Of a DNA stretch of 64,000 nucleotides, positions 1 through 10,229 are shown piece after piece; positions within the stretch are counted from its first letter, which is position 1, and each line of letters begins with the position of its first letter. Where the stretch lies: assembly GCA_014607495.2 (NCBI GenBank), contig CP053169.1, forward strand, positions 558,001-622,000. The letters are read 5' to 3'. This DNA is from Carposina sasakii (lineage: Eukaryota; Arthropoda; Insecta; Lepidoptera; Carposinidae). Both the position numbers and the translations under genes were made by a program. The notes below the pieces were generated by a model that was not told the origin of the DNA, ran no database searches, and saw nothing but the letters and a program-made list of their open reading frames with translations.

Positions 1-172
1 GCCTGATCTCTCTCCGGTCGTGTCGGCTTTCCGTCCCATCGGGCTATGAGAGTAAGGGAATAGAGAGCGCATCTGTGTTTGCGCACACACTTGTGCACTA
101 TAATATCTCTTGCGTACCTGGTCATTCTCCGTAGAGATTGGTCGACTTGGCCGAAATACGGTCAAGAGATTT
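1..172 (+). repeat. SINE-A fragment (tRNA-derived SINE body, cut by window edge)
   Basis: This matches the 3' two thirds of the full-length SINE at 49512-49862, from the GCCTGATCTCTCTCCGG block to the CCGAAATACGGTC block. A third copy lies reversed at 18214-18425. The tRNA-like head would lie left of the window. Confidence 0.8.
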
Positions 173-330
173 TCAGATTTTCATTTTCACCTCTCAAGTT
201 AAAACGCGACAAACCGTTTAGGTTTTAGAGCGTGTCAAAGGAAATATATATACATACATTCAAAAAACATTATCTGGCGTAGTCGGGTAAGAACCTAATC
301 CTCCTTCTACCGCGGACGTGTGACACTCAC

Positions 331-3300
331 TTCGAATTGTATCATAATCCTTATACTCTCCCCCGTTATTCTTGGGGAAGGCTTTCTTCGGCACATAAGC
401 ATCCAGGGTGTCGGAGCCGACCTGGTGGATGCGGATCATGTCCATGAGCGCCTTCTTCATGAACGGACGCAGCATCATCATCAACTTGTCCATGAACGCT
501 GGGGCGCTGAGGAAGTGGACTTCTTTTAACTTCACCAGCATACATTCCTGGAATTTTGAGATACATATAGACACGGCTGATTTCCCGTAGTGATCCTTGA
601 GCCACGTTCAGCATAGCGGGGATAGATGTATACATATAGATGTTTAATTTAATAATGTCTTCCATACCTACCTGTAAGAAATACAAGACTTGTCGGAGCG
701 TCATTAATTCTAGTTTGGTGATGTGTCCTAGAGACGTCTGGTCCATGTCTATCATGAGCACGAAACTGGAAAAATATGTTAATTACTTAATTATGATAAA
801 ATCGTCCACGGGAGGATACCTACTTATCTGTCCATACTTAGATGTCTTACGAACCAGTAGGTATACCTAAGGGATTATTCAAAAAAAAATTATTAATAAA
901 GAAATGGAAAAAATGCCTCACCCGGGTGGGAATCGAATCCACGACCTCTGTATCCGTGCCAGTTTATTCAAAGTTTAAGAATGTAAGTTCGCCTTTGTAC
1001 ACCTACCTGTCGAAGGCACAGCTACTCATATGTTCCCTAAATAGAGTAGCCAGAACCACATGGAATCTATATCTATTAGCTATTACATATAATAAAATTG
1101 TAACGGATCGATGTTTGTGCACGCTAATCTCTAAAAACGGCTGAACCGATTTCAATGCAGTTTTCAGGAATATATTGTGACAGGTCCCACTAAACATATA
1201 GGCTTTTATCTCGGCAAAATGTTTTTATCCCGGATAATTTCGACATTTTGTTTTTTCTGCAGTCCACTAGTTAAATAATATGAAAAAAAAAACTTTTAGT
1301 GTTTTTATTTTAACAGTTCTAGCATAACCTCACCTAATTAATACTACGTCAACTAAGGAACTCAAGGGGCGTTCTCTCAGGCGATGAGCAAGCCTCTTGT
1401 TACTAATCTTTTAGATACAGCTCCACTATACTGTACACCTATAGATTTTTTTTTACAATTATCTAGGCAAACATTTAACCGCCATCGTGCCTGATGTTAA
1501 GCAAGATGCGGCCTAGGGTGGTACATGTTTGCCTAGATAGTGCCTATTCACTCTAGCTTTGAAGAGACCAATGTTGTAGTGCTCGGGAAATACATCGGCA
1601 GGAAGTGCATATTATTATTATGGACTACTGTGCCAAAACGCCAATAGTGCCAAGAAGACAACTGTTCGATAAGGAAACTGTTCCATAAACACAAATGTCT
1701 CATAAGGACAAAATGTCCCATTAGGACAACTGTTCCATTTATAATAACTGTTCCATTGGTAATTAATAACCTCAATGAACTTTGTAAAGGCGTAGAGCTT
1801 GATCTCTTTAATACCAGTTTTAACATAGCGAGGCATGTGCTTGAAAAACCGGTATGGACCCTGGCACGCGTCTGCCAAGTGATAGGTGCTAAAATTTATA
1901 GTTATTTCGAGTTTTATAAAAACCGAGCTTATTAATAATGTATGAACCATAAAAAATGCATGCTTTCAATCATACCTGGTTTTACTACAACAGAATTTTT
2001 TATCTATGCCTGCCTAGAGCCTGATTCTCGAAATCTCGGACGTAAAATAAATTCATTTCATTTTATCCATAAAATTATTTTCTAATTTTAAATAGTGGAG
2101 TCAATGACTGGAACTAGAGTGCGTTATTTGCTGTCAGCCATTCTTCCAAAACTAGTTCCTTACTACCTTATGCATTTGTCGCAACAGAATTCATGCAGCG
2201 CAGCGGTCGAATTCGATAACTTAAGTTATTTAAATGTATGTCGCTTCATTATATTAAGTTAATAACTAAGATCAAGTTTCAGAGTTTATACTACCCATAG
2301 GTAAATTATGTTCTCAAGTAACCAGGTTGGCTGTTAGAGAACACCATTAAAGGCATTAAGCTGGCAATCAGATAAAAAAAATTGAGTAAAATTAAGAATT
2401 TAATCTATCTATGTATGTATCAACATACCCTGGCCAAGTCCCCTCCTCATACTGCCAAAGGTCGAACACCATCATAAAGACTCTGACCGCATCATTAAAG
2501 TTGAAGACCCGAGGGTCGTAGTCCAGGAGCCTGAGGTATATCGCTCGGTAACCATTCACTGTCGGGGTTGGCAGAGGAGCATATAGGCTGGAAAGGAAAT
2601 AACAAAAATATGGATAACTTTGGAAACCTTACCTATCAGGATCACAGGATCTGTTACCATCGAAATGTGGCGGTAGGGACACCTCTTACTATGTCGAACT
2701 TAATACACTTCACGGACTTCACTAGAATATATCAGCTGCACCACTTTCCGTGCATAATAAGAATGGACTAAGGAACCCAGGGGTATTCTCTTCTCTCAGG
2801 CCATGAGCTAGTAACTTGTCACTGACCTTTAACATCCGGCCTTGCTATGCCCACGAGAACTGCATTGTAGGGAACTGGGATATCCGACAATCGTGGCGCA
2901 CCGCTAGCATATAGTCTTATTTCTCAAAATAACAAAGGTAACATATAAAATACCGACATAGTCTCCAAGCATTGCTCAGTCTTCTTATCTAGCTGGCGAT
3001 CCTTGAAGAAGGAGATGAAGAGAGTCCGCAGCGTGAAGTGGAGGTCCAGCACCTGCTTGGATACCTCCTGACTGCGCTCGCAGCAGTGAAATGTCAGCAG
3101 CAGGTCAAGGTCTGGAGACAAGAATGCTTAGGTACTACTCTGTGTTATGAAATCCCGAAGTCAGTAGAGGGAAAAGAGGGTCTTGGTGTTTTGTAGGCGA
3201 TGGGCTGACCACGTGTCACTACTAACCGAACTTGTACATCTCAACTATACCCTCAAAATTGGTCAGAAGTGGCACCATGTGGTTCTATCGACCCTTGGTG

Positions 3301-5093
3301 CTCTGCCTAACCCGTAAGGCTTTGTTTTTATATGATTGTATTTGTATTTATATGTATGTATGAATGACATCTATCTAATCAAAATAAGCGCGGTTCTTAG
3401 AGAATAAAGCAAAAGTTGTTTAAAGACTAGGTACTTTGACCGTAGACCGTTTTAATGGAAATTTACAATAACAACCTCAGATTAAGTAACAATATACATC
3501 AAGGTTACCCCATGGTCAGTGTTATGGTGTTATTTGATATTATGTAATTTTTTAACGCAAATGTTGACTATTATGTACCAGTTACATGGTCAATGAGCCA
3601 TCAGATAATCCACCACATACATACATATAATCACGCCTTTATCCCTTACGGGGTATGCAGAACACCAAGGGCCGATAGGACCACATGGTGCCACTTCTGA
3701 CCAATTTTGAGGGTATAGTTGAGTTGTACAAGTTCGGTTAAATAATCAAGTTAAATAATCCACACGTGATATACATAGATACACATATAATAGATCCTAA
3801 TGAGCTACTAAACAACTAAACTTCAACTTCACAAATAATTATCAGATTAGAAGGCAGGTGTAAATAACCAGTGACAAGTTGCTTGCTTATCGCCTGAGAG
3901 AAGGCCCGAGTTTCTTAGTCGACTCTTATAACATGCACGGAAGGAGATACAACTGATGTAGTCTGTATTCCAGTGAAACCCCGCATCAGCACAGGTAATA
4001 CATCTGCCCCCGATACTCGTATGCTAAACGTGACTGTAGCATCCATTTATGATCCTGCAGCTCTAGCTACCCTGTTTATTTATGATCTGTTTATTTATGA
4101 TATTTTTAATAATTCTATTTATGATATGTTTATTTATGTTTATTTATGATCCTGCAGCTCTAGCTACCCCGTTTCGGGAACACAGCAGTGACTATACAGG
4201 GTGTTTTTTTGTCGCCACCTTTAACGAAGGGTGCGTACTCTATACATAAAATAAAGTAAGTTTATGCCAAAAAAAATGCTGGGATTTTTTTTTTTTTTTA
4301 ATTTTTGTAATTACTTGATCTGGCGAAATTTATAGTGTCTAGTGTTTATGCTAGTTTATTTATAGACAGATATTAATTATTTCTCGTAAAAATATTGCTA
4401 CGTGCGTCTATGTGCATTTATGCAGAAAAACGCAGTCTATTTACTTAACTCTGGACCCTAATATTTTGGAAACCACACACTTCCCAGGTATGCTTCCATG
4501 GAGAAAAATGATCGTGATGATGAGGAGATTCCGTAGTTTTCGGGAACGTTGACGACCAAAAATCATCCTGTATGTATGTATGTATGTTAAAAGGCAGAAT
4601 AATGTAGCAGTAGCGGGGCAGTAGCAGCTCTATACATATTATAACCTTAGATTAAAGTATGAAATTGTAACTAGCTTTGAGAGAAATATAAGTACTATTC
4701 AGATGTAAGGCAAACCACTCCAGTTCTAGCTTAAAAGGCCGACTGGCCATATCTAAGGTATGCGACCAGCGGATAAAAGAATGTCAGAAACGGTAACTAA
4801 TTGATATTAATTTACAAAAAGTTGAGGCTGGTTGAGGAGGTTATTTATTAACTTTTATAGATGGTTTCCAATGTTCAGGCACATGGCCGATTGGTGTGTG
4901 CGTGCGTGCGTGCGTGTGTGTGTGTGTGAGTAGAAATTAAAAGTGGATATAGTTGAAATGTACCTGTCAAATACTTCCCAGGCAGGTGAGGCTGCAGACT
5001 GACCCAGTCCCGCAGCTTGCGGATATCTTCGGGGGAGATATCAGGGTTCTTCAGGTATTCATTCTCTACTGGAAACTCGGATATGGCTGACAT
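331..5093 (-). CDS. CRAL-TRIO domain lipid-binding protein (alpha-tocopherol transfer protein-like), 3' end outside window
   Basis: Five coding exons read leftwards: 5093-4964, 3111-2958, 2587-2429, 765-672 and 547-331. Phases are consistent and give 251 codons plus one base. The ATG follows an acceptor (GTGTGTCCAG) directly, so an untranslated exon probably lies further right. Residues 1-43 contain SPEDIRKLRDWVSLQPHLPG, the CRAL-TRIO N-terminal signature. Exon 2 (DLDLLLTFHCCERS) completes that helical domain. Exons 3-5 form the SEC14-like lipid pocket, with PLPTPTVNGYRAIYLRLLDY, FVLMIDMDQTSLGHITKLEL and the gate-helix region APAFMDKLMMMLRPFMKKAL. Family proteins are cytosolic carriers of hydrophobic ligands such as retinoids, tocopherol or phosphoinositides; the ligand here is unknown. 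Members usually run to about 280-310 residues, and exon 5 ends at a good donor (CGAA/GTGAGT), so a last exon of about 40-60 codons should lie beyond the window. The exon 2 donor needed for phase (AT/GTCGGT) is weak; a better-looking GTATTT site 4 bases downstream breaks the frame. Confidence 0.9.
890..961 (-). repeat. tRNA-derived SINE-C head (in intron 4 of the CRAL-TRIO gene)
   Basis: On the minus strand there is a tRNA B-box-like run (GGATTCGATTCCC) and a tail ATTTCTTTATTAATAA. Related copies occur at 9765-9865 and 41857-41965. It is degenerate and not a functional tRNA. Confidence 0.65.
1066..1270 (+). mobile_element. Lep1/Helitron-like non-autonomous element
   Basis: It starts near ATATAATAAAATTGTAAC and ends GTCCACTAG. 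Reverse-orientation relatives lie at 38448-38640 and 50428-50650, and the family shares the block CAAAATGTCGA. There are no terminal inverted repeats and the end is CTAG-like, as in Lep1 Helitron-like elements. Family assignment is by resemblance. Confidence 0.6.
1344..1440 (+). repeat. Dispersed repeat R-1 fragment (GACTAAGGAACTCAGGGG family)
   Basis: It contains AACTCAAGGGGCGTTCTCTC and the following GATGAGC block. The same block is dispersed at 2764-2890, 3855-4080, 8290-8475, 23680-23880, 26490-26560, 45165-45335, 47345-47545, 51870-52030 and 55575-55690, among others. Copies are variably truncated. Confidence 0.65.
1461..1540 (+). repeat. Dispersed repeat with GGCAAACATTTAACCGCCAT block
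   Basis: The block from ATCTAGGCAAACATTT to GATGTTAAGCAAG recurs at 22862-22915. Here it is followed by a reversed echo of its own start (TTTGCCTAGAT near 1530), so it may be a small inverted-repeat element. Confidence 0.5.
1626..1759. repeat. Degenerate short tandem array, about 18-bp unit
   Basis: At least six imperfect units of the type AACTGTTCCATAAGGACA lie in a row inside an intron. Units differ by substitutions and small indels, so this is an old array. Confidence 0.65.
2764..2900 (+). repeat. Repeat R-1 copy
   Basis: It contains ACTAAGGAACCCAGGGGTAT, a GATGAGC-like block (CCATGAGCTAGTAACTTGTC) and the following TTAACATCCGGCC block of the R-1 family. It lies in intron 2. Confidence 0.65.
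3150..3312 (+). repeat. LINE-type 3' end fragment L-1
   Basis: It carries the blocks AGGCGATGGGCTGACCAC, CCGAACTTGTACATCTCAAC and AATTGGTCAGAAGTGGCACC. The same blocks lie at 3625-3745 (minus), 14172-14260, 31998-32110 (minus), 35460-35660 and 39940-40160, usually followed by a (TATG)n tail. Confidence 0.7.
3625..3745 (-). repeat. LINE-type 3' end fragment L-1, reversed
   Basis: This is the reverse complement of the preceding L-1 fragment, starting at a (CATA)n tail and TAATCACGCCTTTATCCC. The two copies face each other about 300 bases apart in intron 1. Confidence 0.7.
3855..4190 (+). repeat. Repeat R-1 copies and a TTTATTTATGAT-rich stretch
   Basis: R-1 blocks run in reverse from GTGACAAGTTGCTTGCTTAT to about 4000. 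They are followed by a short ATTTATGAT-rich low-complexity run and a repeated GATCCTGCAGCTCTAGCTAC block at about 4052 and 4148. Confidence 0.55.
4197..4570 (+). mobile_element. 374-bp TA-flanked MITE, family M-1
   Basis: It begins CAGGGTGTTTTTTTG and ends AATCATCCTG, each end bordered by TA. Three further copies at 14873-15243 (plus), 19176-19535 (minus) and 52407-52778 (minus) share the same ends and most internal sequence. The TA duplication and short inverted ends fit a Tc1/mariner-mobilised non-autonomous element. Confidence 0.8.
4893..4930. repeat. GCGT/GT microsatellite
   Basis: A run of TGCG units changes to TG units, 34 bases downstream of the donor of the first coding exon of the CRAL-TRIO gene. 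Confidence 0.9.
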
Positions 5094-6299
5094 CTGGACA
5101 CACAAACATTGCTTAATACCTAGAACCTAACATTAACAATTATTAATTTATGACAAACAGGAGGAAGTCTCACTATAATACTAACAACAATATTTCCTTG
5201 CATATCCCCACGCGCACCTGAATGTTTGTTGCTGCGCTCAGAATAACGAGTCTCCAGAAGGAGTCGTCAATGACAAATAACTATCATAGCCTTTTCAAAA
5301 GAGAGGATCTAGGATAATATCCAGTACATTCATAAACTTTTTAGAAGATTAAGTCCTCAATCACACAAGGTGTAGCCAGGATTGTCTATAATGAGGTCAG
5401 GCAATGAAAATACCAGCTATCGATCCCTTATGTACTTTAAGCTCTCTAGTACCACGTGCTGCATATCTCACGCAATCATGGGCGAATTTGAGGGGTAAGT
5501 GTCCCCCAGATGAATATTTTGTATTCATGGGTGGAGATTACACCACAGCACATATGGTTAAATCTTCGCCCCTCTCTCATAGAAAAAAATCCAGAACAGC
5601 TCTTGCACGCAACCACTTTTTGACCCTGCGAATAGTGGAGTCACTACTATTGGTCATAAGATTTCTTATTCCTCTAATGGTCACACGGCTTGATCTCCCG
5701 TTTTTGCCATCCAGTCACTACAAGCCGCCCTCGTTAAGTCATCGGTCCATCTTATATGGTGGTACCTATTTGTGAAACAAGCCTTAGATCAATTATCATT
5801 AAGAAACCGTCAGTAGATCCTAGATATTTATTATAAGCTTCCAATAACAATAGGACTTGTTTATGAGCTAATAACATAGTTAAAAATTAATAGTTGCAAT
5901 TACTACCGGGAATATAAGCCTAGGTAATTTATCACTGATTAGTGCAATAGAAGCATTGCACGCCACTTATACTGTGTCCACAACGTAACCCTAAGATGGT
6001 GTCCTCTACTTACTATCGCAGCGGGTATTTGCGTTAATTTTCTATATGAAATTCATTTAGGTCTGAAAGTTGCCGCCTTATGCCTGGATTGGTGAACCAT
6101 TAATGTTTCCGAGAGATTATACATATTTTTGTAATATCAGATTATTGTCTATGCCTGATTTAGTTTGCTGTTTGATGATTTTTTACCCGAGTGCGCCAGT
6201 TTTTACGACTGTTTTTCGACTATATCTGTTTATATGTATATATTTCTTTGGCACGCTCTAGGGCTTAAATGGCTAGTTGCATTTGATCTTGGGAGGTAT
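5094..6299. other. Upstream flank of the CRAL-TRIO gene, no gene recognised
   Basis: The first coding exon has an acceptor just before its ATG, so part of this stretch is probably an intron and an untranslated exon may lie further right. A 123-codon open frame at 5404-5775 (plus) has no recognisable domain, splice context or codon signal; I treat it as chance. Confidence 0.5.
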
Positions 6300-6307
6300 C
6301 ATTAGAT

Positions 6308-6700
6308 TAGGGTTGCCAACCGTCCTGTTTTCCCAGGACATGTCCTGCTTTTTGGGATGTCCTTGGCTGTCCTGGATAGTTTTTAAGCATCGTCCTGAGT
6401 TTTAGAGCCCTGACATATTCGCTATCAGCAGATTTTCTAAGGGTGCCGACATCAGGTCAACGGCTAGTGCGACGACACAAATAAGCGTCAGCGGCACCTC
6501 TAGAAAGCCTAAAAGAAGCAAATACGTAGTCGCCGGCACTATATGTGTTAAAGACCTATGTTTTGAAATTCGCACGCCACTAACTACCTCCAATCGTATT
6601 GTCACTGGGCTCGCACATGTATAGTCCTGGCTTTTAATCGAAATATCCTGGAATTTATTCTTCAAATCCTGGTTTTAAAAGTTTTAAGATGGCAACCCTA
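6308..6700 (+). mobile_element. hAT-type MITE with 8-bp target-site duplication
   Basis: The ends are TAGGGTTGCCA and TGGCAACCCTA. Both sides are flanked by CATTAGAT (6300-6307 and 6701-6708), a perfect 8-bp duplication as made by hAT transposases. The 393-bp interior has GTCCTG-rich blocks near both ends and no transposase. Confidence 0.88.
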
Positions 6701-6965
6701 CATTAGATTCGTCTTACTCGTGAGAGTGACACTGAAAATATTTACGTGGTCGGTTTTTTCTTTTGATAATACAATGTAGAGTCGAGAAAACTGAAACTCA
6801 ACCGATCAATCATACTCCACCAGAAAAATAATGTGAGTACAAAGTACTTCCCGAGTACCTTCAAGGGAAAAGTTACCACTAATAATACGGGCATTGGGAC
6901 ACTCACTGATCCCCAACTTTACCCAGTCAGTCTGTAGTGTCAAATAGGTACATTCATTATACCAG

Positions 6966-7045
6966 ACATACATAAAATCACGCCTCTTTCCCGGAGGGGT
7001 AGGCAGAGATCACGGATCTCCACTTACTACGGTCCCCTGACACAC
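6966..7045 (-). repeat. LINE ORF2 C-terminal tail fragment L-2
   Basis: The minus strand ends with the codons of SGKEA followed by stop, then a CATA-type tail. The same coding tail occurs at 16880-16975, 43310-43545, 47655-47870 and 54128-54215. Confidence 0.65.
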
Positions 7046-7428
7046 ATTTATTATACCTACGCCTTGCTAATTACCTTCATGAATAAAATTATTACTAAAA
7101 CACCAAAACAAACTTTTTCGTCAAGACTAGATTCAAAACTAAAGACATGCGCGTGCGCCGTATTTCCTGCGCGTTCTTAAGGCTACTAACTTGGATTTGC
7201 GCGCTGCTAATCGCTGGCGACTATAATTATGCGTTTTCCACCTTAATGACTAAGTAGGTATAGCTAAGAGTGCTCATAGCTGTTCGGTTATACAGGGTGA
7301 ATTCGTACATCTACTAAAAACTGCTATATTACAAAAAAAAAACTTGAAACCACTGGTTTGCTGGAAAAAATATCTAAGAGCACGCCTTTGTTCATCTTTC
7401 TTGTTATACACTTTATTTTGAGAAAACT

Positions 7429-7647
7429 TTACTGTGTACAATAAAGCATAAGAATATCATCATTTACAGCCCTGAGAAGTCCACTGTTGGAAATAGGCCT
7501 CCCCCAACAACCTCCACTCCGACCGGCCAGGTCGTCCGTCCATCTCGCGGGTGGCCTTCCCACGCTGTGTTTGCCGATACGTGGTATCAACTCTAGAACT
7601 TTCCGACTCCATCGGCCATCAGTTCTTCGAGCTATGTGCCCAAGCAT
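7429..7647 (-). pseudogene. Non-LTR retrotransposon ORF C-terminus remnant (RTE-like)
   Basis: The 72-codon frame includes LGHIARRTDGRWSRKVLEL and GKHSVGRPPARWTDDLA. This is the conserved C-terminal segment (GHxxR, then GRPPxRWTDDL) of RTE-type LINE polyproteins. The 3' end block GTCCACTGTTGGA recurs at 18690-18750. No RT or endonuclease remains, so this is a dead 5'-truncated copy. Confidence 0.8.
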
Positions 7648-8285
7648 AAGAATATAGAGAATTAAGATAATTAGCCTTTTAGCTTTTAAAAGTGATTGGA
7701 TAGGTATTTTGAATTGGTTTTTCCATTTATGACAGTTTTTAGCGGGTGTCTGAAGCTATAAGTATATCTACCGGGGTTTAGTAACAAATTATGAGTGTTC
7801 GCAAAGTTAAATTCCTACAAAAGGAATCTTTTATTTAGCGCGTTCGTAAAACGACGGGAGTTATTGGGAAAAAAAATCGTAACATGAGAGCCCATGTGTT
7901 TTTAATTTAAAAGTATATAAATATCTAACAGACAAAAGTCCTATTGACTCTGAGAACGTGTGACTAAATGGAAATCTAAAAAGTCGTGTTTTCCAAAACA
8001 AGCCATTATAACAAAGTAAAAACTAGGTAAATAATAATAAGCTAGCACTAAATTAATAAAGTTCATCAGACATAAAAAATTAAGAAAGTTATATAAAGTG
8101 AAAAAATCTTCAATCTGTATATCGGACCTGAGGAAAACTAAACGCTCGGCATTAGCCAATAGGAAATACTTAGCTGGTGACCGTGACTTGTCCTGTCCTG
8201 CTGTGTACCTACTCTCGAAAGAAAAGTAGGTACCCGTCGCTTACAGACAGACTAACTTTGACAGTAAAATATCAAACGATACAGA
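7648..8285. other. AT-rich spacer, nothing recognised
   Basis: There is no open frame with domain features and no repeat shared with the rest of the window that I can see. Confidence 0.5.
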
Positions 8286-8289
8286 TTAT

Positions 8290-8475
8290 AACCGGCTTCA
8301 CTAGAATACCTCAGCTGCATCTCCTTCCGTGCATGTCGTAAGAGAAGGAACTCGGGCATTCTCTCAGACGATAGGAACTAGTCTAATTGATCATTTACAT
8401 CTATCCCCCACTATACTAAAAGTAACTGTGGGATTTTGTTTATGATCATGCAGTTCTGTTGATCCCATTTTGAGT
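8290..8475 (+). repeat. Repeat R-1 copy
   Basis: It contains CAGCTGCATCTCCTTCCGTG, the GTCGTAAGAGAAGGAACTC block and a CCATTTTGAGTACACAG-like end, the usual order of the R-1 family. Confidence 0.7.
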
Positions 8476-8479
8476 ACAC

Positions 8480-9160
8480 AGTAGTTTGTGTGAAATTTTA
8501 CAGAATAATTTGTTGTCCATCCAAAATCCAATCCAAGTAAAAACATTATTGTGAAAAATGAGAGCCAAGTTTACATACAGACTATTTTATTATAGAATAT
8601 TTACTTTACCAGATAAAGCGATTTTCAACTTCTTAAAATCTAAATTCAAATTTATGTTTATTCTTTTGATGTACCATATACATAGCCGTTTGCAATAGTA
8701 CATTAGATTACATACAATATGCACTAGACTACGTTTCACAGAATAACTTCTACGCCTGATTTCAGAACTAAAATTACACATAGTAACTAGCGCCATTATC
8801 CAAAGGAACTGTACGGTGAAACGTATTATTCAAGTTTCTATTTCGTTACACTCATTACGTAGATAGTAATTACATGCAAGCAAAACTGTAAAACCAGCGC
8901 CTTTGGATAGGTAAAAGCAAACCTTAGGCTTCGGATATAGATAGATGATCAGTGAACAAAGGCGCCATCTAAAGCACGGAAATATAAAGAGTTCACTATT
9001 TTGCTATAAGTGAATGTCTAGGCGTCGCAGTCGTCGGTTCCATTTAATGATTGATGATGGGCATCCTTTTTAATTGTTATATTTATTAAAAAAATTATAC
9101 TTTTCATTATGATAAGACGTAAAATCTAAAAATAAAAATAACTAAGTTACAAACAAAAAA
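8480..9160. other. AT-rich spacer, nothing recognised
   Basis: There is no gene or clear repeat. A T-run on the minus strand at 9155-9160 serves as terminator of the tRNA gene to its right. Confidence 0.5.
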
Positions 9161-9167
9161 TCAACTA

Positions 9168-9240
9168 TGTTTCCGCCCGGGATCGAACCGGGGGCCTTGT
9201 GCGTGTGAAGCACACGTGATAACCACTACACTACGGAAAC
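9168..9240 (-). tRNA. tRNA-Val(CAC)
   Basis: The 73-nt cloverleaf is perfect. The acceptor stem is GTTTCCG/CGGAAAC with discriminator A. A D arm with AGTGGTTA follows, then anticodon stem TGTGC/GCACA around loop TTCACAC (anticodon CAC), a 5-nt variable loop, and T arm CCCGG-TTCGATC-CCGGG. It has no intron and no encoded CCA. A run of six T lies about 7 bases downstream on the minus strand, a normal RNA polymerase III terminator. All stems pair without mismatch, so unlike the SINE heads in this window it is a real tRNA gene decoding GUG. Confidence 0.96.
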
Positions 9241-9764
9241 TTATTTGAGTAGGACGAAATTAGTAAACACATTTTATGCCGGCTTTTATTGAAGACTTAA
9301 AAAAGAGAGTGAACAATATCGGTGCCTGAAGTATTATTATTAGCTGCCATGGTAGTCTTACAAAAGAAGATTAAATTAATACTATATTTCTATCTCACTA
9401 ACCTTACCTACAGAGATACTTATGATCAAGACCAATCTCATTCTATTCGTGTATTTTGAATAGTGACGTCCGTCTAATATTTCCATGATTTTGTCGCTAT
9501 CGATAAAAAATAACAGTTTGTAATTTTAATGTAGTTTCTAGTAGGTCAATAGGTTGATTATTGCTGATAATAGGCCTTACCAAAAAGTAGCTGGTTGACA
9601 TTGAAAAGATATGATCACGATTTCTTACGAACGTGATCTTTGTTTTCAATAGCAGGTATAAATACAGATTAAGAAACAAACATATACAGTTGTTTCACTT
9701 TAAACTGGGTTCATGAGTGCATACATTGCCTGATATTTGAATGAATTAACAATTCATAATTTAT

Positions 9765-9865
9765 AAAATTATTAATAAAGAAAATGGAAAAAATTCTTCA
9801 CCCAAACCCACGACCTTTGCATTCCGTGTAAGTGCTCTCCCAACTGAGCTACCGGGTCAATTACT
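9765..9865 (-). repeat. tRNA-derived SINE-C head
   Basis: The reverse strand shows an A-box-like TAGCTCAGTTGGGAGAGCAC and a damaged B box, with the tail ATTTTCTTTATTAATAA. It matches 890-961 and 41857-41965. The T arm is deleted, so it is not a tRNA gene. Confidence 0.7.
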
Positions 9866-9962
9866 CGGATGACGAATTTAATAATTTTTAAGCAGCTCTG
9901 TAAGGCGGTCAGAAATAAATTCAAAATCGTTAGCACATTAAGTTACACCTAACCTAGGTATA

Positions 9963-10224
9963 CAGGCTGTAACAAAAAGAGTATGTTAAGCGGAAAGCTA
10001 TGTAAATAGCCCACTATAGAGAACCTATTTCCAAAATTTGAGACTCCAAATCACATGTATTATTTATTTGTCATTGTATGAACATTCCTGAGCTGTTTAG
10101 GAATTCTCCGTACTATGTCGAAAAATAAACATGTGATTTCGAGTTTGAAATTTCGTGGGTAGCTTCCTTTTACTAGGCTATTTACATAGCTTCTCGCTTA
10201 ACATACTTCTTTTGTTACACCCTG
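9963..10224. mobile_element. Foldback MITE, family M-2
   Basis: A 262-bp near-palindrome begins CAGGCTGTAACAAAAAGA and ends TTGTTACACCCTG, bordered by TA. Both arms carry AAATTTGAGACTCxAAATCA-type blocks. Other copies are at 24802-25071, 36673-36937, 47039-47307 and 53743-54002, with shortened or damaged ones at 22985-23160, 23896-24081, 42231-42365, 46194-46275 and 56366-56460. Confidence 0.85.
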
Positions 10225-10229
10225 TAAAT

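Noticed and set aside
5404..5775. 123-codon open frame on the plus strand
   Set aside because: No domain, no splice context and no family resemblance; its length is plausible by chance in this amount of sequence.
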